Below, in pieces: positions 1-6,531 of a stretch of 8,087 nucleotides of DNA. Position numbers and translations under genes: made by a program. Location: assembly GCA_030643245.1 (NCBI GenBank), contig DAOWME010000136.1, forward strand, positions 1 through 8,087, in the 5' to 3' direction. Numbering within the stretch: the stretch's first letter is position 1; each line of letters begins with the position of its first letter. Source of the DNA: Deltaproteobacteria bacterium. GTDB taxonomy: Bacteria; Desulfobacterota; UBA8473. Below the pieces are notes generated by a model. That model saw only the letters and a program-made list of their open reading frames with translations, was not told where the DNA came from and ran no database searches.

Positions 1-158
1 CTTTCCCCCTGTTCTTTCTTAACGCTCACTAAAATGCTCAAACAGCTGCACGGATTAAAATTTGACCACCGTTGAATCTGTGCCGAGACCGTTTTTTTAT
101 TAGAAAGTGTAAACTACTTTATAGCTTTTATGAAGGATGCCGGAGGAGGATAGATAAT

Positions 159-1088
159 ATGAACATCGCCGTTGTCGGGTCCGGTGCCCTTGGCGGGTTC
201 TTCGGGGCCACCCTTGCGGACATCGGGCAGGAAGTTACCTTAGTGGACATAGATCCCGAAAAGGTGAAGGCAATTGAGGAATCAGGATTGACTATCACCA
301 CAAAGGATGGAGAAAAAACGATATCCCTTCGTATTACGGCCAGGACCGATGAGGTGGGTCCAGTGGATCTCGTCTTCTTTTCCGTGAAGTCTTATGCCAC
401 CCTTGCGGCTGCGCAGTCTTTACCACCTCTTATGGGAGGAGAGACCCTTGTTATGTCGATCCAGAACGGCATCGGAAACGTGGAGAAGATCGCCTCCGTG
501 GTTGGCAAAGAGCGGGTCATCGGGGGAATTACGGCTCATAGTTTTCAGATTCTGCGTCAAACCCACATTCGGTATGTGGGCGGCGCGGGCCATCTCCATA
601 TAGGAATGATAGAGGGCAAGAACACCGTTCGAGTCCATAAGATCGCAGAGGTCCTTCGCAAAGGGGGGATCGAGGTGGAGGTCAATGAGGATATCCAGGA
701 CTATATCTGGTATAAGCTCCTGATCAATACCCCTATCAATGCGATCGCGGCCATCACCCATTTGAGAAACGGGGAAATGGCTGACAGCGAAGAGGTTTGC
801 AACCTTATGCGGATCGTGGCTGATGAGGCCCTGGTAGTTGCCAAAGTCGAGGGTATTCGGGTCCTAATGACAGGACATCCCGTTGAGACATGCATTTCAG
901 CCCTAAGGGCGGCCTCGGAAAACAAGGCATCGATGCTACAAGACATCGAGGCCAAAAGGCGCACGGAGATCGACGCCATTAATGGGGCCATCGTGGAAAG
1001 GGGTGAAAAATTAGGGGTCCCCACTCCAGTGAACAGCACCCTGACCCGACTCGTAAAGGTTATGGAGGCTCAATACGCAGGGTCTTGA
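159..1088 (+). CDS. panE: 2-dehydropantoate 2-reductase (ketopantoate reductase), PanE/ApbA family
   Basis: A 309-aa protein of normal length for the family, which reduces 2-dehydropantoate to pantoate with NADPH in the cytosolic pantothenate/CoA pathway. Seen: an N-terminal Rossmann loop VGSGALG (G7, G9, G12); the SIQNGIGN segment with N103; the catalytic-region motif WYKLLINTPIN with K186, N190 and N194; and a C-terminal block SMLQDIEAKRRTEIDAING with S258 and E270. The spacing of K/N/N and S/E equals that of E. coli PanE (K176, N180, N184, S244, E256). The ATG at 159 is chosen because GGAGGAGG-like sequence at 142-150 lies just upstream and the Rossmann strand starts directly after Met. 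An in-frame extension to a TTG at 72 adds 29 residues unlike the family. The gene stands alone except for the small lipoprotein gene 110 bp downstream. Many anaerobes carry PanE paralogues acting on other 2-oxo acids, so the exact substrate is inferred. Confidence 0.9.
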   Translation: MNIAVVGSGALGGFFGATLADIGQEVTLVDIDPEKVKAIEESGLTITTKDGEKTISLRITARTDEVGPVDLVFFSVKSYATLAAAQSLPPLMGGETLVMSIQNGIGNVEKIASVVGKERVIGGITAHSFQILRQTHIRYVGGAGHLHIGMIEGKNTVRVHKIAEVLRKGGIEVEVNEDIQDYIWYKLLINTPINAIAAITHLRNGEMADSEEVCNLMRIVADEALVVAKVEGIRVLMTGHPVETCISALRAASENKASMLQDIEAKRRTEIDAINGAIVERGEKLGVPTPVNSTLTRLVKVMEAQYAGS

Positions 1089-1198
1089 CTGAACCTTTTA
1101 CTCCATCAGAAAGGAGGTGAATCAGTACTTACTGCTGTGTGAAGACTCGGTAAAACTGATGTTGAATTCTTACTCGATGAATCAAAAGGAGGTAGCCT

Positions 1199-1550
1199 AT
1201 GAAGAAATGGGTAGTGGGGTAGTCTTTGTTGGGGTATTGTCGGTATTAACTCTCGCCTTGTCAGGGTGTACTTATTATAGACCCTATCATGGGGCTCCGT
1301 TGGCATCTCTCGATGGGGTTGAGGTGGTTGGTACTACTGAGAGTGAGGCTTGTCAGCACTTCTTTCTTTGTATACCGGTTGGTGGAGAAAACACTCTAAA
1401 AAAGTTATAGACGACGTCCTCGGGAGAATTGGAGGGGATAGTCCTATAAATTACACTGTAGACATAAAGACAGGTACATTCCCAATCATATCTATTTTTT
1501 TCAAGCGTTGTACAATCGTGAAGGGAACTGCCATCAGATTCAAAAAATGA
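1199..1550 (+). pseudogene. small lipoprotein gene split over three reading frames (two single-base frameshifts)
   Basis: The best start is the ATG at 1199, six bases after AGGAGG (1188-1193). It begins MKKWVVG and stops at 1220. One base lost in the GGGG run at 1216-1219 moves the message into the next frame, which gives a hydrophobic stretch and the lipobox LSGC (Cys 24), then about 45 residues ending GGENTLKKL at a TAG (1408-1410). A second -1 change at the A6 run (1398-1403) continues as VIDDVLGRIGGDSPINYTVD to the stop at 1548-1550. The bridged product is about 117 aa: signal peptide II, a Cys-rich middle (SEACQHFFLCIP) and a C-terminal KRCTIVKGTAIRF. It resembles small TRL-like envelope lipoproteins, from memory and not verified. 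Both lesions are one missing base in a homopolymer, so sequencing error or recent decay is likely; recoding is possible for the second. The function is unknown. Confidence 0.6.
1398..1404 (+). other. A_AAA_AAG slippery heptamer before an in-frame stop
   Basis: In the frame that carries the lipobox the bases read ct[A AAA AAG] tta tag, a classic bacterial -1 slippage heptamer two codons before a stop. Slipping -1 enters exactly the frame that completes the protein. A Shine-Dalgarno-like GGTGGAG (1381-1387) ends 10 nt upstream, the arrangement known from E. coli dnaX. Downstream, 1405-1412 can pair with 1441-1449 (one bulge) around an inner stem 1417-1421/1432-1436, though this stem is AU-rich and starts too close to the heptamer. 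An indel in A6 is the competing explanation. Confidence 0.4.
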
Positions 1551-1570
1551 CTCTATGCGCATCATGAAAA

Positions 1571-1613
1571 AGAAGAAATCCACGCTGGGCAATGCCCAGC
1601 GTGGATTTCTTCT
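1571..1613. terminator. Rho-independent terminator between convergent transcripts
   Basis: A perfect 20-bp stem (1571-1590 with 1594-1613) with a 3-nt loop AAT, GC-rich at the apex (CACGCTGGGC/GCCCAGCGTG). On the minus strand the stem is followed by a T-rich run (TTTTTC), making it a convincing terminator 18 bp after the stop of the ATPase operon. On the plus strand it lies 20 bp after the lipoprotein stop. The U tract there is only the stem's own ATTTCTTCT, so it is weaker in that direction. Confidence 0.88.
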
Positions 1614-1630
1614 GAAAAAGCGCAGACTAC

Positions 1631-2431
1631 TTACCTCTTCTTCCTCTTCCCCTTCTTCTCGAGGATTTCCCTGGCAAATACCGCAGCGCCTAGGGCGCCT
1701 ACTATTTGAGGCTCAAAGCATATGTTTGCCTTTAGCCCCATTTTTTCCTCAATCCTTTTCACGACTCCTATATTCTTTGCGATACCACCACTTATGACGA
1801 AGTCTGCCTCAATCCCTACCCTCTTTAACAGAGACTTAACCCTTTCCGCCAATGCCTCACAGGCACCCGCAAGCACGTCGTTCTTGTGTGCCCCTTCGTG
1901 GAGATGCCCAAGGACCTCTGTCCTTGCAAAGACAACACAGGTGCTGCTCAGGGGTGCTAACCGCTCCTTTATGTCAAGGGATAGCTTCCCCATCTTCTCG
2001 AGGGGGGTCTCCAAAAGGTCCGCCATAATCTCCATGGATCTTCCCGCACCTGCGGCACATTTGTCGTTCATCGCAAAATTCGTTACCTTCCCCGTTGCAT
2101 TGCATCGTATGGCTTTACAGTCCTGCCCACCCATGTCGAGTATCATCCTGACGCCGGGGAAAAACCAATGAGCGCCTTTTGCATGACACGTGATCTCCGT
2201 AATATTCTTGTCGGAAAAAGGGACCACGACCCTTCCGTACCCTGTGGATACGATATAGTCCATATCGTCAAGGGAAAGCCCGGCCCCCTTCAATGTCATA
2301 TCCGTGACTTCTTGAGCGGTTTCACTGCTGTCAGGCCCGGTGGGGATCAAATTCCAGGCCAATATCTCATTATCCTTTAAGATGACCGCCTTACCTGTCA
2401 GGGATCCTATGTCTATTCCGGCAGTTATCAT
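1631..2431 (-). CDS. BcrD/BzdP-like ATPase (activase) subunit, BadF/BadG/BcrA/BcrD family
   Basis: A 266-aa ASKHA-fold ATPase that couples ATP hydrolysis to low-potential electron transfer into the partner iron-sulfur subunits. Seen: phosphate-1 loop GIDIGSLTGK (5-14), STGYGR (62-67), canonical phosphate-2 motif DMGGQDCK (99-106), first cluster cysteine in NDKCAAGAG (C125), second in SSTCVVFARTE (C165), and the adenosine motif SGGIAKN (214-220). The Cys pair and spacing fit the [4Fe-4S] bridging the two protomers in activator proteins such as HgdC. The ATG overlaps the stop of the upstream paralogue (ATGA), with GGGGGAG before an A run as ribosome site. The tail is strongly basic (KKGKRKKR). 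It is last in the operon. The family is certain; the assignment to the D/P-type rather than a dehydratase activator rests on the paired ATPase next door. Confidence 0.85.
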   Translation of the reverse strand: MITAGIDIGSLTGKAVILKDNEILAWNLIPTGPDSSETAQEVTDMTLKGAGLSLDDMDYIVSTGYGRVVVPFSDKNITEITCHAKGAHWFFPGVRMILDMGGQDCKAIRCNATGKVTNFAMNDKCAAGAGRSMEIMADLLETPLEKMGKLSLDIKERLAPLSSTCVVFARTEVLGHLHEGAHKNDVLAGACEALAERVKSLLKRVGIEADFVISGGIAKNIGVVKRIEEKMGLKANICFEPQIVGALGAAVFAREILEKKGKRKKR

Positions 2432-3207
2432 TTTTTTTTCTCCCCCTCCCCTGCCAGGAGAGCAGCCCCCAGCGCACCGATAACCTCCGGTTCGTCCGGC
2501 ACTATGAGCTCCGAACCCATCAACTCCTTCAAAATCGTTATGAGACCAAGGTTTTGGGCTATCCCGCCCATGACAACAAGTTGGCCCTCCAGGAGAATCC
2601 TGTTTGCCTGGCCACAGATCCTTGAGGCGATCGATCTGTGAATACCCTTCAGTATATCGTTCTTCGGAACCATCCTGTGAATCATTGATACCACTTCAGA
2701 TTCAGCGAAGACTGAGCACATGGATGTGACCTCAATATCTTGTGTTGCCTGAAGGGAGAGTTCCCCCATCTCTTCGGGTTTTACCCGTAGCGCTTTGGCC
2801 ATTGCGTCGAGAAAAATGCCTGTGCCCGAGGCACATTTATCATTCAATGCAAAATCAATGATGTTGCCCTCCTGATCACATTTTATGACCCGACAATTCT
2901 CCGCACCTATGTCGATAACACCGTTCACTCCCGGATAAACATGACTAACTCCCTTTGTGTCACATATAATCTCTGTTGCCTGCGCTGACTCAAAGGGGAC
3001 TTTTTTCTTACCGGCGCCCGTAGACACAAGGGATTCTATATCCTTGAAAGAGATACCTGCCTTTTCCAAGGCTGTATCCATCGCCTTTTTAACAGCCTCC
3101 GTCGCATCAACCCCGGTGCCCGACACCTCATGCGACATGAGCTGGTTTTCATTCAACAGTACGACCTTGGTGGCCAAAGATCCTACGTCTATCCCTGCCG
3201 TTATCAT
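2428..3207 (-). CDS. BcrA/BzdQ-like ATPase (activase) subunit with a divergent phosphate motif
   Basis: A 259-aa paralogue of the next gene, with the same seven N-terminal residues (MITAGID). Seen: GIDVGSLATK (5-14), STGAGKKKV (62-70), NDKCASGTG (C125) and TSMCSVFAESE (C164) for the shared [4Fe-4S] cluster, and MGGIAQN (213-219). The phosphate-2 motif is DIGAENCR (99-106) where its neighbour and HgdC-type activators have GGQD(C/S)K. Such GAE-type variation is what I recall for the A/Q-type subunit of benzoyl-CoA reductases, supporting a heterodimeric ATPase; this recall was not checked. The ATG at 3207 follows AAGGAG with 7-nt spacing, 11 bp after the upstream gene. The protein is far shorter than the ~440-aa BcrA of the Thauera type and nearer to Bzd-type ATPases. 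Its C-terminus ends in the A9 run. Confidence 0.82.
   Translation of the reverse strand: MITAGIDVGSLATKVVLLNENQLMSHEVSGTGVDATEAVKKAMDTALEKAGISFKDIESLVSTGAGKKKVPFESAQATEIICDTKGVSHVYPGVNGVIDIGAENCRVIKCDQEGNIIDFALNDKCASGTGIFLDAMAKALRVKPEEMGELSLQATQDIEVTSMCSVFAESEVVSMIHRMVPKNDILKGIHRSIASRICGQANRILLEGQLVVMGGIAQNLGLITILKELMGSELIVPDEPEVIGALGAALLAGEGEKKK
2431..2439 (-). other. A9 homopolymer at the junction of the two ATPase genes
   Basis: On the minus strand the upstream ATPase ends GAG AAA AAA AAA TGA, and the next gene's ATG uses the last A of the run. The tract is long enough for polymerase or ribosome slippage. A -1 slip would join the two ATPases into one polypeptide, because the downstream frame has no stop between the run and its ATG. 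Confidence 0.5.
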
Positions 3208-3218
3208 AGTCTACTCCT

Positions 3219-4325
3219 TTACAACATCTCTATGAAGGCCTGGACACGGGTCTTCAACTGTCCCAGTCCTGAGAGGCTGTGGTCTACCTCCAATGCCAAT
3301 ACCGGTGTCTCTTCCTCAAGCTTTTTCCTGAAAGTTGCGGACTCATACACAAAAGGATGACAGTACTTAACGTTGAAATAGATAATACCGTCAACAGCAA
3401 ACCCCCCTATAACCTCCTGAAGGAAATCATACCTCTCTTCCGAGGGATGCATACAGGCACATACGGACCTCTCTAAGTTAAATCTGACAATAGCATCCAT
3501 AGGGTCCTCATTGGGCTTCGTTTGATACCAGAAGTATTTCATCGACGTACAGAGGTCATCAGCCACCACGACCCCGCCCATATCTTCCACCAGTTCAATT
3601 AGTGTGGGATTATCAATAATACTTCCCGTAACCATAATCCTAGGACCGTCTGCGTCTTTAATCTCCCTTGTCTTCACTTCATCGATGAGCTGCAGCAACA
3701 ACGCGTTGGTCTCTTCCTTGGGCATCAGGATGGACGCCATCGATATCCTTAAGGCCTCAGCCCCTGAAATGGGCGGGACATCTCTTTTTCTTAACTCATT
3801 CAGTTCCTTGAGTAACCTCCTTGTCTCATCATACAGATCTATTGATTTCCGTAGCGACGCGTCCGATATCTTGTTACCGCTCAGATCTTCCATCGTCTTC
3901 TTAAATCCTTCCAATTCGTGACGGTAAAACTTGAATGCTGATTCATCGTACATCTTCTGCGGGTTGTTAAGCATATAACACGGTACCGAGCCTATGTAGG
4001 TAGTCCACATATTCTTAAGATGTCGCACAGCATCACAGGTGTTTGATAATACCAGACCATCAAGAAAATCAAATTTGCCGTCAAGACCAAGATCGAATAT
4101 GTTCCTGACGAATTCACAGGCGCACGGTTGAAAATAGGAATCCGCCTTTGTAATGGGCTCGGGAGTACCAAAGGTAGAGTAAGGTAACATGCCGGCGGCG
4201 TGGATTATCTCTTCTGGAACATATAAACATCTATATCCAATCACCTTCTTCCCCTTGGCCTTCAAATCCCTTACTATCTGCTCGGGGTCGTCAAAGATGC
4301 CCATAATCCTTTCCATAGTTGTCAT
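3219..4325 (-). CDS. 2-hydroxyacyl-CoA dehydratase / benzoyl-CoA reductase subunit (HgdB, BcrC/BzdN-like, 368 aa)
   Basis: Member of the HgdB/BcrB/BcrC/FldBC superfamily, whose subunits each bind a [4Fe-4S] cluster and together form the catalytic core that receives electrons from the ATPase. Seen: an early CLYVPEEIIHAAGMLPYS block (33-50), Cys candidates C68 and C70 (FQPCACEF), C97 (SNTCDAVRH), C259, C289, C291 and C322, and a C-terminal block YFNVKYCHPFVYESATF (316-332) then PVLALEVDHS (341-350). The NTCDAV, KYCHPF and LALEVD blocks are family hallmarks. Its length suits the smaller core subunit (C/D/N type). The ATG at 4325 is preceded by AAAAGGAGGT, which overlaps the last Arg codons and stop of the upstream gene (3-nt gap), implying translational coupling. 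Whether the substrate is benzoyl-CoA or another acyl-CoA cannot be read from the sequence. Confidence 0.85.
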   Translation of the reverse strand: MTTMERIMGIFDDPEQIVRDLKAKGKKVIGYRCLYVPEEIIHAAGMLPYSTFGTPEPITKADSYFQPCACEFVRNIFDLGLDGKFDFLDGLVLSNTCDAVRHLKNMWTTYIGSVPCYMLNNPQKMYDESAFKFYRHELEGFKKTMEDLSGNKISDASLRKSIDLYDETRRLLKELNELRKRDVPPISGAEALRISMASILMPKEETNALLLQLIDEVKTREIKDADGPRIMVTGSIIDNPTLIELVEDMGGVVVADDLCTSMKYFWYQTKPNEDPMDAIVRFNLERSVCACMHPSEERYDFLQEVIGGFAVDGIIYFNVKYCHPFVYESATFRKKLEEETPVLALEVDHSLSGLGQLKTRVQAFIEML

Positions 4326-4328
4326 TGG

Positions 4329-5585
4329 TTACCTCCTTTTGCTTGCCAGCAGGGCTTCGATAAACGAATCAAGGTTGGCCTTTGAAGTTGCATCGTCGTA
4401 TTCCCTTATATCCAAACCATCGAGGTCAAAGATTGTTGTCGGCACGCCGCTATCTTCGTACACAGCATCTTTGACCGGTCTCATATATCCCGGTAAGAGT
4501 CCGCAACTCCTCTTGACAACCCCTACAACCCCATCGATATGGAAGTCTTTTACAGTCCTCCTAATGAAATTCACCATATTCTCGGATGTCGGGTTGACTA
4601 TGTCAACAAGCGCTTTATAAGCCAGACTCTCCAGCGGCTTATCCGGATTCATGATAGATGGGTCGTATGCCCCCCCTGCTATATACTCTATCATACTCTT
4701 TACCACAACAGCGCCATATTTCTCCACATAGTTCAAAAGCCCCATATTGTAAAAAGGTGGTACTCCAAACCATAGTAACCTCAACTTCTCGTCGTCAATG
4801 ATGCCCTCTCCTCTTTCTACCTTCCCCTTCAGCTCTTTGAGTAACCTTTCAAAAAGCGTAACACCAAGCTGGGTTCCTGGTAATTGGATAAGCGGATACG
4901 CAGCAGTGAGGCCATCGACTGTGCCCATGGGTGTAGGCACAGCCTGTCTGCACTTGTCTATTTCGTTCCAGAGCAGGATGAGCTTCTTAGAAAGGCTAAC
5001 GGCTTCTTTGAGTTTGTCCCAGTCCACCGTGCCTAGCCCATGTTCAGACATGAAATCGAGGGCCCCCTTCAACTGCCCCGTATAGTACTCAATGGCGTAA
5101 TCGGGGATATCCTGGCCCCAAGTGTTGATAGGAGCGTCAATGAAGTAGTAAGGAACATTGTGGTAATCAGCCGCGTACAGGAAGGACTTGGACTCAGACA
5201 TACAGGGAAGATTAGTGGCTATTATAATGTCAGGGTCAACGAAAAACTGGTCGAGATACGGGTCCCTCTCCGAGGCAACCGCGCACCCGAGAAAACACCT
5301 GTGGAATGCACAGACATCTCTCGAAAACCCTTCCTCTTCCGCCACTTGTATGTAATGGCCTGATAGTTGTTTTGCCCCCACCATAAGCGGCAGATGCTCC
5401 AGGTAGATCACATGCGCATCCAGAGCATGAAAGATTTCTCTAGGCGTCAATCCGTACGACCAGATTATAGGTTTGCCTTCCTCCTTCGCTACCTTTACCC
5501 CTCCGTAGTAAGCTTTGATAGCCTTACTTATCTCCGCTGTGGTTTCCAGACTCTTTTTTCCCGGGGTTGTCACTTTTGTTGCCAT
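4329..5585 (-). CDS. 2-hydroxyacyl-CoA dehydratase / benzoyl-CoA reductase subunit (BcrB/BadE/BzdO-like, 418 aa)
   Basis: First gene of the operon and the larger iron-sulfur core subunit. Seen: WSYGLTPREIFHALDAHVIYLE (42-63), a Cys cluster in DVCAFHRCFLGCA (C92, C97, C101), TNLPCMSESK (C128), C212, a central helical insert with LLWFGVPPFYN (270-280), VVKRSCGLLPGYMRP (C361), and a C-terminal IFDLDGLDIREYDD (385-398). The GLTPxEIFHAL opening, the Cys-rich block near 92-101 and the final acidic 'E/DxD' strand match the superfamily. The length fits the B/E/O-type subunit rather than the ~375-aa C/N type. The ATG at 5585 follows TAGGAGGTGG at good spacing. A TATAAT box lies about 80 bp upstream. 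The order here (large subunit first) is reversed from the CBAD order I recall for Thauera. The family is secure, the substrate inferred. Confidence 0.85.
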   Translation of the reverse strand: MATKVTTPGKKSLETTAEISKAIKAYYGGVKVAKEEGKPIIWSYGLTPREIFHALDAHVIYLEHLPLMVGAKQLSGHYIQVAEEEGFSRDVCAFHRCFLGCAVASERDPYLDQFFVDPDIIIATNLPCMSESKSFLYAADYHNVPYYFIDAPINTWGQDIPDYAIEYYTGQLKGALDFMSEHGLGTVDWDKLKEAVSLSKKLILLWNEIDKCRQAVPTPMGTVDGLTAAYPLIQLPGTQLGVTLFERLLKELKGKVERGEGIIDDEKLRLLWFGVPPFYNMGLLNYVEKYGAVVVKSMIEYIAGGAYDPSIMNPDKPLESLAYKALVDIVNPTSENMVNFIRRTVKDFHIDGVVGVVKRSCGLLPGYMRPVKDAVYEDSGVPTTIFDLDGLDIREYDDATSKANLDSFIEALLASKRR

Positions 5586-5662
5586 GCTCCACCTCCTAAG
5601 AGACTGGCCCTTCGGCCAATACCAGGTTAGTCAGTAGCTTTCCAAAAACTCAGTGGTGATTA

Positions 5663-5668
5663 ATTATA
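5663..5668 (-). promoter_or_regulatory. -10 box (TATAAT) of the reductase operon
   Basis: A perfect TATAAT on the minus strand, giving a predicted start near 5656 and a leader of about 70 nt to the ATG at 5585. No good -35 hexamer is found 16-18 nt upstream. That position is occupied by the inverted repeat at 5681-5708, so activator dependence is plausible. Confidence 0.5.
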
Positions 5669-5680
5669 CTTACGCGCAGT

Positions 5681-5708
5681 GGGGTGCTTCTGTGAAAGAA
5701 GGTACCCC
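5681..5708. promoter_or_regulatory. inverted repeat over the -35 region, candidate operator
   Basis: Arms GGGGTgCTTCT and AGAAGgtACCCC (10 paired bases, a 1x2 interior mismatch, 5-nt centre GTGAA). Relative to the predicted start it spans about -25 to -52 and covers where a -35 box should be. Its size and symmetry suit a dimeric transcription factor. No regulator gene lies in the window, so the partner is unknown. Confidence 0.4.
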
Positions 5709-5750
5709 CCCTGTGCGGCTCACACCTCGGCTTTTTGAAAAGTTACCTTA

Positions 5751-5931
5751 GGGGCGAGGCCGAAATAACTTCCCCCTTTGTACATCTCATCTTCAGGCCA
5801 TCTTTGCCCGATCTTCAAACACAAAATCCTCGAAATAGGCAAAACTATTCCTGTGGTTTTGTATTTTCAGATCGAACAAATCTGACCTAAATCCGAGCGC
5901 CAACTTGAGGAAGTTATTTCGGCCTCGCCCC
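5751..5931. mobile_element. 181-bp miniature inverted-repeat element, complete copy
   Basis: The ends are perfect 23-bp inverted repeats (5751-5773 and 5909-5931, beginning GGGGCGAGGCCGAAATAACT). They are flanked on both sides by TTA (5748-5750 and 5932-5934), read as a 3-bp target duplication. The interior is also self-complementary: 5809-5826 pairs with 5857-5874 (15/18) around an apical AATAG/CTATT, so the whole element can fold as one long hairpin. There is no coding capacity. It is about 98% identical to the inverted copy at 7958-8087 (3 differences in 130 bp, no indels). It sits between the operon promoter and the PHP gene, ending 3 bp after that gene's stop. Confidence 0.85.
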
Positions 5932-5934
5932 TTA

Positions 5935-6477
5935 TCATGCAAATATACCCTTCGATAACAGAGAGAGTTCTTCCAACGAGATTTCGGTATACAATGAACC
6001 TATGTCATCAAGGCTATGGGCGTCGCTATTTTTTAACAACACAAGGTTATACGTCTTGGCCACCTCCTCCACCTTTTCCTTGTTGATCTGGCCACCGTGA
6101 AGGCCGTTTCCTATCTCTATACCCTGGAGCAGTTTCGTATCATAGTCGAACCCCTTGTCCCCCGGGTAAGGATAGCTGGGATGAGGCAGGAATCTAAATA
6201 CAGAACCGTTGGGAAGAAACAGTTCCACCATCTCCGCCCATCCCATCTCTTTTACCGTTACCTCCCTCCCCGGAATTATCAATATCCGATTGTCAAGGTC
6301 CTCCTCAACTATCCTCTTCACCCAAAACCCATATTCCTTATCATCGTGTTCGGTAATAGCTATCCCATCCAACCCTCGCTTTTCCACCTTCTCGACGATC
6401 TCTCTGATTAGATCCTGATCAGGATGAAGTATCATACCTGTAGCTTCGAAACAGTGAGTATGAAGGTCGAGCTTCAA
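5935..6477 (-). CDS. PHP-domain metal-dependent phosphoesterase
   Basis: A 180-aa single-domain PHP protein. Seen: motif I DLHTH (4-8; H6, H8), motif II ITEHDD (41-46; E43, H44, D45), PGREVT (69-74; E72), motif III LPHPSYP (H99), and motif IV NSDAHSLDDIG (150-160; D152, H154). Together these give a full set of metal ligands for a trinuclear hydrolase site. It is shorter than TrpH/YciV-type nucleoside-3',5'-bisphosphate phosphatases (about 280 aa), lacking their inserted domain. The exact substrate is unknown. The start is TTG at 6477, supported by AAAGGAG (6485-6491) 7 nt upstream; no ATG fits as well. Transcribed alone, it points toward the reductase operon but is separated from it by the 181-bp element. 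Confidence 0.82.
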   Translation of the reverse strand: MKLDLHTHCFEATGMILHPDQDLIREIVEKVEKRGLDGIAITEHDDKEYGFWVKRIVEEDLDNRILIIPGREVTVKEMGWAEMVELFLPNGSVFRFLPHPSYPYPGDKGFDYDTKLLQGIEIGNGLHGGQINKEKVEEVAKTYNLVLLKNSDAHSLDDIGSLYTEISLEELSLLSKGIFA

Positions 6478-6491
6478 TTATATACTCCTTT

Positions 6492-6510
6492 CCCCCAAGA
6501 TCTGAGGGGG
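6492..6510 (-). promoter_or_regulatory. C5/G5 hairpin in the leader of the PHP gene
   Basis: CCCCC and GGGGG arms enclose a 9-nt loop. On the minus strand the right arm abuts the AAAGGAG ribosome site of the PHP gene. It could tune ribosome access. No known riboswitch consensus is seen. Confidence 0.3.
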
Positions 6511-6531
6511 GTATTTAAAAGATTATATTTC

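Noticed and set aside
62..101. Weak sigma70-like boxes (TTGAAT ... TTTATT) upstream of panE
   Set aside because: Poor hexamers in A+T-rich sequence; not distinguishable from chance.
72..158. In-frame 29-residue N-terminal extension of PanE from a TTG at 72
   Set aside because: No ribosome site before 72, sequence unlike the family, and a strong purine-rich site directly before the ATG at 159 where the Rossmann motif begins.
1117..1198. GTG or ATG starts upstream of the lipoprotein signal (1117, 1159, 1177)
   Set aside because: The GTG at 1117 lies inside its own Shine-Dalgarno-like sequence, and the added residues do not form a signal-peptide n-region. The ATG at 1199 has ideal spacing and a KK start.
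1722..2171. 149-codon plus-strand frame opposite the last ATPase gene
   Set aside because: Shadow of a conserved minus-strand gene; composition follows the antisense codons.
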